Assembly (NCBI GenBank): GCA_003212035.1
Contig: QCRA01000001.1
Span: forward strand, 1 to 64,000
Direction: 5' to 3'
Source: Prochlorococcus sp. AG-459-D04
GTDB taxonomy: Bacteria; Cyanobacteriota; Cyanobacteriia; PCC-6307; Cyanobiaceae
DNA: 64,000 nt
Shown here: piece by piece, positions 57,911 through 64,000 of the stretch
How positions within the stretch are numbered: the first letter of the stretch is position 1
How the letters are laid out: every line of letters starts with the position of its first letter
The notes under the pieces: generated by a model
What the model saw: only the letters and a program-made list of their open reading frames with translations
The model's database searches: none
What the model was told of the DNA's origin: nothing
Made by a program: the position numbers and the translations under genes

Positions 57911-59431
57911 ATGCCTATAGAGTCAATTCTTGCAAAAAAATCATTAGGCATACTTATGCATCCAACATGTATTCCAGGAGGAAAAGTATGTGGAACTTTT
58001 GGGAGAGGAGCTAAAGAGTGGATAAATAAACTACATAAGCATGGGATTGAATACTGGCAATTTTTACCTCTTACACCTACTGACTCTACAGGTTCTCCAT
58101 ATAGTTCCCCATCTAGTTTTGCAATAAACCCATGGTTTTTGGATATAGATGATTTAATCGAAAAAGGTTTTATCTTCATTTCAAATGAAGAAAATCTAGG
58201 TCCAACAAATCAGAATAAAGATCATTTTGATTTTGATATTGCGGATGATTTAACAAAGAAATTAGGTCATCTCCTTTTGCAAGGTTGGAGTTCACAATCT
58301 GAGGAAAGAAAAATTAATTTCAATAAATGGTTAAGTAGGAATTCTTGGGTTGAAGACTATGCCACATTTGTTGTCATCAGAGAGGAGTTTAATATGTTGC
58401 CTTGGTGGGAATGGCCTAAAGAATTTAAAATAAAAAATGACAAGTTCTTAAAATCGTGGATTAAGACAAATAGTGAAGAGATACTTATAAAAAAATTAAT
58501 GCAGTGGCATCTTGATGAACAATGGAGTGCTATCAAAAACTTTGCAAAATCAAGAAATATTAAGCTAATTGGAGATTTGCCTTTTTATGTCTCTAGAGAC
58601 AGCGCCGATGTATGGAGTAATAGAACATTATTTTCAATTTTAAAAAATGGAGATTTAATCTTTCAAAGTGGTGTTCCCCCTGATTATTTTTCATCAACAG
58701 GACAATTATGGGGTACCCCAACTTACTTTTGGTCAAAACATAAGAGGACTAATTTCGATTGGTGGAGAAAGAGATTTCAAAGGCAATTTGAACTTGTGGA
58801 CATATTAAGATTTGATCATTTCAGGGGTTTAGCTGGTTACTGGAGAGTTAATGGCAGTTCTAAATCAGCAATTGTTGGGAAATGGATAAACTCTCCAGGT
58901 AGAACATTATTAAGTAAAGTAAAAAAGGATCTAGGAGTTAACAATTTACCAATAATTGCGGAGGATTTGGGCGTAATAACCCCAGATGTAGAGAAATTAA
59001 GGAAAAATTTTGTACTGCCTGGTATGAAAATACTACAATTCGCTTTTGATGGTAATGAAGATAATCCTTACTTACCTAAGAATATAACAGGAGAAAATTG
59101 GGTTGTTTATACAGGTACTCACGATAATTCTACTTCTGTTTCATGGTGGGAATATTTAGATGATGAATCAAAAGGAAGAATAAAAGATGAGTTTAAATTT
59201 TCAGAAAATCCTTCTTGGGCTTTAATAGAAATTGGCATGGACACAAATGCTAATCTCTTTATCGCTCCAATACAAGATCTATTATCTCTAGACGATTCAA
59301 GTAGATTAAACAAACCTGGGACAACGAAAAATAACTGGAAATGGAAGTTAAATCGATCTTTAGAAGAAATAGAGGATAATTTAAAAACCTTTAGTGAACT
59401 GGGAAATAGTTCTGGGAGAACTCGAAAGTAG
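57911..59431 (+). CDS. malQ: 4-alpha-glucanotransferase
   Basis: A 506-residue GH77 enzyme (disproportionating enzyme) transferring alpha-1,4-glucan segments in glycogen turnover. The three catalytic acids lie in LRFDHFRGL, EDLGVITPDV and GTHDNSTSVSWW; ADVWSNRTLF is also typical. Length normal for bacterial MalQ. ATG 57911. The 243-bp gap to prs has no clear feature beyond the AT bias. Confidence 0.94.
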   Translation: MPIESILAKKSLGILMHPTCIPGGKVCGTFGRGAKEWINKLHKHGIEYWQFLPLTPTDSTGSPYSSPSSFAINPWFLDIDDLIEKGFIFISNEENLGPTNQNKDHFDFDIADDLTKKLGHLLLQGWSSQSEERKINFNKWLSRNSWVEDYATFVVIREEFNMLPWWEWPKEFKIKNDKFLKSWIKTNSEEILIKKLMQWHLDEQWSAIKNFAKSRNIKLIGDLPFYVSRDSADVWSNRTLFSILKNGDLIFQSGVPPDYFSSTGQLWGTPTYFWSKHKRTNFDWWRKRFQRQFELVDILRFDHFRGLAGYWRVNGSSKSAIVGKWINSPGRTLLSKVKKDLGVNNLPIIAEDLGVITPDVEKLRKNFVLPGMKILQFAFDGNEDNPYLPKNITGENWVVYTGTHDNSTSVSWWEYLDDESKGRIKDEFKFSENPSWALIEIGMDTNANLFIAPIQDLLSLDDSSRLNKPGTTKNNWKWKLNRSLEEIEDNLKTFSELGNSSGRTRK

Positions 59432-59444
59432 AATTTATTAAAAA

Positions 59445-59939
59445 TTATTTATCAATTATTTGGTTTTCAATATTTTGAATCTCTATAACATTTACATTTA
59501 CAACAAAGTATCTCTTTAATATAAATATAGTTAGAACTAATATAAAAAAATACAAAAGGCTGCCTTGCCATGTGTTGATAAGATCGAATTTCCTCAACAG
59601 AAAATCCTTCTCCCCTTTCTTTAAAATTTTTCTTTCTCTAACTGCTAATTTTAATAATGAATTTCTTTTTAAGACTAAGCATTCCTCTAATTTAATTAAT
59701 ATAGACCTAATAAAAGGATACTCTGGCCTAATATTTTTATTATTGTTTTCAATAGAATTTAATATTCGTTCAGGAATTTTTGAAATGTATGATAATTCTT
59801 TTATTGTTAGATTTTGTTGAATTCTTGCTTCTTTCACTAATTTTGCAATCTCTATATATTGATCAACCAATCTAGGATTAAAGTCTTTATTTTTATCAGA
59901 TTTTTTTTTAAATAAAAAGAGATTTTTCAAAATATTCAT
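59445..59939 (-). CDS. HTH membrane protein (RodZ-like)
   Basis: A 164-residue protein: an N-terminal HTH_25-type domain (VKEARIQQNLTIKELSYISKIP), a Lys-rich middle, then one membrane segment (about residues 128-147) and a short periplasmic tail. This is the RodZ layout in reduced form (no long C-terminal domain). RodZ links MreB to the cell wall; the role here is inferred by layout. Convergent with malQ. Confidence 0.68.
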   Translation of the reverse strand: MNILKNLFLFKKKSDKNKDFNPRLVDQYIEIAKLVKEARIQQNLTIKELSYISKIPERILNSIENNNKNIRPEYPFIRSILIKLEECLVLKRNSLLKLAVRERKILKKGEKDFLLRKFDLINTWQGSLLYFFILVLTIFILKRYFVVNVNVIEIQNIENQIIDK

Positions 59940-60048
59940 TCGATATTCATTAGCTAATTAATCCTTTTAATACTAAATTTTTAAAACAAGAATTAATTTA
60001 ATTTTAATAGCATTAAAACCATAAGTAAATTTATTGGATATAAAAAAA

Positions 60049-61704
60049 CTAAACTGTAGAAATGATATTTTGCAATGCACTTTTTGCAATATTCAGAGGG
60101 CTAAAAGTATCTCTAATTAAAGCTAAGAGTTTTTTTGCATCGGTAAATTCTAATTTTTCATCTTTTATAAGGCTTAAAAGAAGATTCTTCCTGACTTCTG
60201 ATCCTTTTTTACTTACAAATAATTTCAAACCAGCGTTCGCAACTGGTATTAGGTCTGAATTAATATTCTCAGAATCTTTAAATAAAATATTTAACAAACT
60301 TTCAACTTTTTCTATTTGAATTTGACCTTTTTTATCAAAAACGACTTCTAAAAGGATTTCTAAAATCTCTTCAGAATTATCGGTAAGTAGTTTTTTAGCA
60401 ATATATGGATAAGCAATTTTTAAAATTTTAAATTCAGGATCTAGTCTAAGCGCTAAACCTTCTTGACTAACAACGGCTCTAATTATTAAAGCAAACCTAC
60501 TGGGAACTCTGAAAGGGTAGGAATACATTAGTTTTGAAAATTTATTAGTTACATTTTTTAGATTAAAATTACCAACTTCGGCACCTAGAGATCCTCCAAG
60601 AACTTCTTTTAATGGTTCAACGAGTTCTTGAAGATCTTGTTCTTTAGTTAAAAAACCTAATTTCTGGAAATCTTCTGCTAGAAGATAATATTCATCGTTT
60701 ATTATGTGAACGATTGCCTTTATAAGAGTAAGTCTATCTGAATTTGTAATAGTATCCATCATTCCGAAATCAACATAAGCTAAATTTCCACAATCTACAT
60801 TTCCTCCTTTGAGTGCAAACATATTTCCTGGATGTGGGTCTGCATGAAAATATCCAAATTCAAATAATTGCTGTAATCCACTTATTACGCAAGTTTTTAT
60901 AAAAGAAGCAGGTATTAAGTTATTTTCCTCCAATAAAGCACGATCTCTTAACTTAACTCCATCGATCCAAGAAGTTGTGATAATTCTTTTGGATGAAAAC
61001 TGTCTTTCTATTTTAGGTATAAAAATATTTGGGTTTTCTTTAAATAAATTTGCAAACCTCAAAGCATTTTTGGCCTCTTTTTCATAGTCAATTTCATCAA
61101 AAAGTGCTCTGCCGAATTCATCTATTATTTCTCCAATTCCAACACCGATATTTAATGGTAAGAATGGGGATAAAAAAGTTCCTAAAAACCTTAAGATTAC
61201 AACATCCCTTCTTATAAGAAAATACAAATTTGGCCTCTGTACTTTAACAGCTAGAAAATTATTATTTATTTTTGCTTTATAAACTTGACCTAAGCTTGCT
61301 GAAGCAACAGGACTATCTGGAAACTCATCAAATAATTCATTAGAAGATGCTCCGAGCTCCTCCTCAATAATTTTTAAAGCAATTTTGTGATCAAAGGCTG
61401 GGAGATTATCCTGTAAGTTTGTAAGTTCTGTAAGCCAATCTTGTCTAACAAGATCTGGTCTAGTTGAAAGTGCCTGACCTAATTTTATAAAACAAGGTCC
61501 TAAATCTGTAATTACATCAAAAAGATATTTCGAGAGATTTTTTTGTACATTTTTGTTTTTACTGTTACCTTGAAAAAGTATTCTTAAAAAAAGAAAAATA
61601 AAAGTTAAAAGGATATATAAAACTCTTGGGATAAAAATCCATGGTCTCAACATCAACCAAACCAAGTCATCTTTTGCTGAATATTTCGAATAAGAACTTT
61701 CCAT
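60049..61704 (-). CDS. ABC1/UbiB-family atypical kinase
   Basis: A 551-residue ABC1 (AarF/UbiB/ADCK) kinase-like protein. Seen: the KxGQ motif LGQALSTRPDLVRQDW, the Ala-rich loop SVASASLGQVYKA-type, catalytic FHADPHPGNMF and metal DFG in YVDFGMMD. Hydrophobic N-terminal segments suggest membrane contact. In cyanobacteria such proteins affect prenyl-lipid or quinone metabolism; target unknown. I chose ATG 61704; a TTG six codons earlier exists. Divergent from the decarboxylase. Confidence 0.88.
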   Translation of the reverse strand: MESSYSKYSAKDDLVWLMLRPWIFIPRVLYILLTFIFLFLRILFQGNSKNKNVQKNLSKYLFDVITDLGPCFIKLGQALSTRPDLVRQDWLTELTNLQDNLPAFDHKIALKIIEEELGASSNELFDEFPDSPVASASLGQVYKAKINNNFLAVKVQRPNLYFLIRRDVVILRFLGTFLSPFLPLNIGVGIGEIIDEFGRALFDEIDYEKEAKNALRFANLFKENPNIFIPKIERQFSSKRIITTSWIDGVKLRDRALLEENNLIPASFIKTCVISGLQQLFEFGYFHADPHPGNMFALKGGNVDCGNLAYVDFGMMDTITNSDRLTLIKAIVHIINDEYYLLAEDFQKLGFLTKEQDLQELVEPLKEVLGGSLGAEVGNFNLKNVTNKFSKLMYSYPFRVPSRFALIIRAVVSQEGLALRLDPEFKILKIAYPYIAKKLLTDNSEEILEILLEVVFDKKGQIQIEKVESLLNILFKDSENINSDLIPVANAGLKLFVSKKGSEVRKNLLLSLIKDEKLEFTDAKKLLALIRDTFSPLNIAKSALQNIISTV

Positions 61705-61768
61705 TAAAGTTAAAAATATCAAAAAAAGAATATCATCTAGATCATTCTATATATGTCAATATTACTTT

Positions 61769-63166
61769 ATGAGCATTTCATCTTTTCTAACTAAAAAGTT
61801 TTTAAAATCTCTATACTTTCCTGCTCATAACAGAGGAGCAGCTTTACCAAGAAAATTAGTAAAATTATTAGAAAATCCAGCTGGCTATTGGGATTTGCCC
61901 GAACTACCAGAAATAGGCTCACCACTTTCCAAAAATGGATTGATTGCTAAATCTCAAAGAGAATTCTCTGACAAATTTGGAGCTAAAGGATGTTTTTTTG
62001 GTGTTAATGGAGCTTCTGGATTAATACAATCAGCAGTAATTGCAATGGCAAATCCAGGTGAAAATATTCTGATGCCTAGAAATGTTCATGTAAGTGTTAT
62101 AAAAACCTGCGTGATGCAGAACATAAATCCAATATTTTTTGACCTAGAATTTTCAACAGAAACGGGGCATTACAAACCAATTACAAAAATTTGGTTAGAA
62201 AATGTATTTAAAAAATTAAATTTTGATGAGAATAAAATTGTAGGTGTAATCCTTGTAAGCCCCTCTTATCATGGTTACGCTGGTGATTTAGAGCCTTTAA
62301 TAGATTTTTGTCATCAAAACAATTTACCTGTTTTAGTTGATGAAGCCCATGGTTCTTATTTTCTTTTTTGTGAAAACCTTAATTTACCTAAACCTGCCTT
62401 ATCATCAAACGCTGATTTAGTGGTTCATTCACTGCATAAGTCTCTCAATGGTTTAACTCAAACTGCAATACTTTGGTATAAAGGGAATTTAATAAATGAA
62501 CGTAATTTAATCAAGAGTATTGATTTGTTACAAACTACTAGCCCAAGTTCATTATTACTTTCTTCTTGTGAAGAGTCTATTAAAGATTGGATTAATAAAA
62601 AAAGTTTATCAAAATATCAAAAAAGAATTTTAGAGGCAAAAAGTATCTACAAAAAATTAATTCAAAAAAATATTCCTCTCATTGAAACCCAAGATCCCTT
62701 AAAAATTATCTTGAATACCTCCAAAGCTGGAATTGATGGTTTTACTGCTGATAAATTTTTTTATAGAAATGGTCTTATTGCAGAATTGCCAGAAATGATG
62801 ACTCTCACTTTTTGCTTAGGATTTGCAAATCAAAAAGATTTTCTTAATTTATTGGAAGAATTATGGAATAGATTACTATTGAATTCTAAAAATTCAAAAA
62901 GTTTAGAAGTGCTCCAATCGCCCTTTAAATTAGTTCAAGCACCCGAAATTGAAATTGGAATTGCTTGGAGAAGTGAGACTCGTAGTATTCCTTTTTCGCA
63001 ATCATTAAATAAAATATCTGGAGATATTATTTGCCCTTATCCTCCTGGAATTCCTCTATTAGTACCTGGAGAAAAAATTGATTTAGATAGGTTTAATTGG
63101 ATAAATAATCAAAGTTTATGTAACAAAGATCTGCTAAATTTTAATATAAGAGTCATAGAAAAATAG
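61769..63166 (+). CDS. Orn/Lys/Arg decarboxylase family PLP enzyme
   Basis: A 465-residue fold-type I PLP enzyme of the Orn/Lys/Arg decarboxylase major-domain type: FPAHNRGAALP near the start, PLP-Lys in VVHSLHKSLNGLTQTAILW, Asp in PVLVDEAHGSYF, and a C-terminal domain with CPYPPGIPLLVPGE. No wing domain, so closest to the short LdcC/SpeA-type seen in cyanobacteria. Likely makes a polyamine precursor; substrate not settled. Followed by cdsA after 9 bp. Confidence 0.9.
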   Translation: MSISSFLTKKFLKSLYFPAHNRGAALPRKLVKLLENPAGYWDLPELPEIGSPLSKNGLIAKSQREFSDKFGAKGCFFGVNGASGLIQSAVIAMANPGENILMPRNVHVSVIKTCVMQNINPIFFDLEFSTETGHYKPITKIWLENVFKKLNFDENKIVGVILVSPSYHGYAGDLEPLIDFCHQNNLPVLVDEAHGSYFLFCENLNLPKPALSSNADLVVHSLHKSLNGLTQTAILWYKGNLINERNLIKSIDLLQTTSPSSLLLSSCEESIKDWINKKSLSKYQKRILEAKSIYKKLIQKNIPLIETQDPLKIILNTSKAGIDGFTADKFFYRNGLIAELPEMMTLTFCLGFANQKDFLNLLEELWNRLLLNSKNSKSLEVLQSPFKLVQAPEIEIGIAWRSETRSIPFSQSLNKISGDIICPYPPGIPLLVPGEKIDLDRFNWINNQSLCNKDLLNFNIRVIEK

Positions 63167-63175
63167 AAATTTTAT

Positions 63176-64000
63176 ATGAGATTAAGAAGCGGATTACTAA
63201 TAGGAATTTTTGGATTAATTGTTGTTTTGTTGGGGGGATGGGTTTTTACATTAGCAACTGCGCTGCTTACATATTTAGCTTTATTGGAATTTTTTAGAAT
63301 GGCAGAATTTAAAGGAATAAGACCAGCCACAAAAACAACATTATTTTCATCTTTCATTATTATAGTTTCAACTTATCTTGAGACAATTGGTGTGCTTGAA
63401 GGAGAAATATCAAATTCAATTTTGCCAATCTGTTCAGTTGGAATATGCACTTGGTTACTTTTGCAGCCAAAACCTGGAACAATTTCAGATATTGCAGCCT
63501 CTATTTTTGGATTATTCTATTTAGGGTTTTTACCTAGTTACTGGATCAAGTTAAGAGGATTGGATTCAGTGATAGTAAGTTCAAATCTAGGTTTTAATTC
63601 GTTTGAGAACTTGTCAAATACTACAGGTCTTTATTTAACTTTAACTGCTTGTTTATTAATTGTAGCTAGTGATATTGGTTCTTATTTTATTGGAAAGAAA
63701 TTTGGCAAAACATCTCTTTCTCCAATATCTCCGAGCAAAACTATGGAAGGTTTGATTGGAGGAATATCCTGTTCAATTTTACTAGCAATATTTTTCGCAT
63801 TTTTAATGAATTGGGGAAATCCAGTATTTATTGGCATCTTATATGGAATTTCAATTTCTCTTATGGCATTAGTTGGAGATTTAATTGAATCTATGATGAA
63901 GAGAGATGCAAAAATAAAAGATTCAGGTACTTTTTTACCGGGACACGGAGGGATTCTTGACCGAATTGACAGTTACATCTTTACTCCATCTGTTTTGTAT
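63176..64000 (+). CDS. cdsA: Phosphatidate cytidylyltransferase (3' end cut off by the window)
   Basis: At least 275 codons are visible; the frame runs off the right edge. A membrane enzyme making CDP-diacylglycerol from CTP and phosphatidate for phospholipids. The C-terminal signature (MMKRDAKIKDSG then LPGHGGILDRID) is complete, so only a few residues can be missing. About eight membrane segments. ATG 63176, 9 bp after the decarboxylase stop, so co-transcribed. Confidence 0.93.
   Translation, partial: MRLRSGLLIGIFGLIVVLLGGWVFTLATALLTYLALLEFFRMAEFKGIRPATKTTLFSSFIIIVSTYLETIGVLEGEISNSILPICSVGICTWLLLQPKPGTISDIAASIFGLFYLGFLPSYWIKLRGLDSVIVSSNLGFNSFENLSNTTGLYLTLTACLLIVASDIGSYFIGKKFGKTSLSPISPSKTMEGLIGGISCSILLAIFFAFLMNWGNPVFIGILYGISISLMALVGDLIESMMKRDAKIKDSGTFLPGHGGILDRIDSYIFTPSVLY

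Overview
The window comes from a very AT-rich, gene-dense genome and reads as a high-light-adapted Prochlorococcus (a marine picocyanobacterium), probably close to MED4. The evidence is cyanobacterial photosynthesis genes (petG, petH, chlI, cytM, crtL-type lycopene cyclase, crtE), a KaiB-like sasA, the sRNA Yfr1 between guaB and trxA, minimal intergenic spacing, and a cyanate operon (cynABD-cynS), which from memory only some high-light strains carry. The strain assignment is inference from gene content; no database was searched.

Region 1 (1-9.3 kb) holds small lineage-specific proteins and a zinc-homeostasis island. znuB and znuC lie on the minus strand with zur on the plus strand exactly between them. 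A very large znuA (612 aa), a CobW/COG0523 GTPase and a WD40 beta-propeller follow on the plus strand. The unusual point is a ~110-129 aa domain starting with the motif FEW[AT]G. It occurs twice in tandem inside ZnuA and once inside the CobW GTPase. A Zur/Fur-type palindrome sits in front of znuA. A minus-strand small RNA candidate near position 800 carries the Yfr1 core motif ACTCCTCACAC.

Region 2 (9.4-13.6 kb) is the cyanate island. Two Fur/Zur-type palindromes and a textbook NtcA promoter precede an NrtA/CmpA-like substrate-binding lipoprotein with a ~155 aa N-terminal extension, then permease, ATPase and cyanase.

Region 3 (13.6-27.9 kb) is accessory-like: tatA, several small or secreted proteins (one a Cys-rich, metallothionein-like peptide), the ATP-grasp/alpha-E/transglutaminase trio, a cupin-like protein, a pentapeptide protein, a PfkB kinase, an MFS transporter, a DUF1400-type hydrolase, and a peptide-type ABC permease plus binding protein without ATPase.

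Region 4 (27.9-64 kb) is core metabolism and information genes: hom, sufE, ruvC, chlI, cytM, petG, rsmD, hisH, trxA, Yfr1, guaB, gyrA, crtL, GH57, leuA, an HD phosphohydrolase, folD, crtE, cobB, opcA-zwf, petH, tRNA-Glu, sasA, prs, malQ, an ABC1 kinase, a PLP decarboxylase and cdsA, which runs off the right edge.
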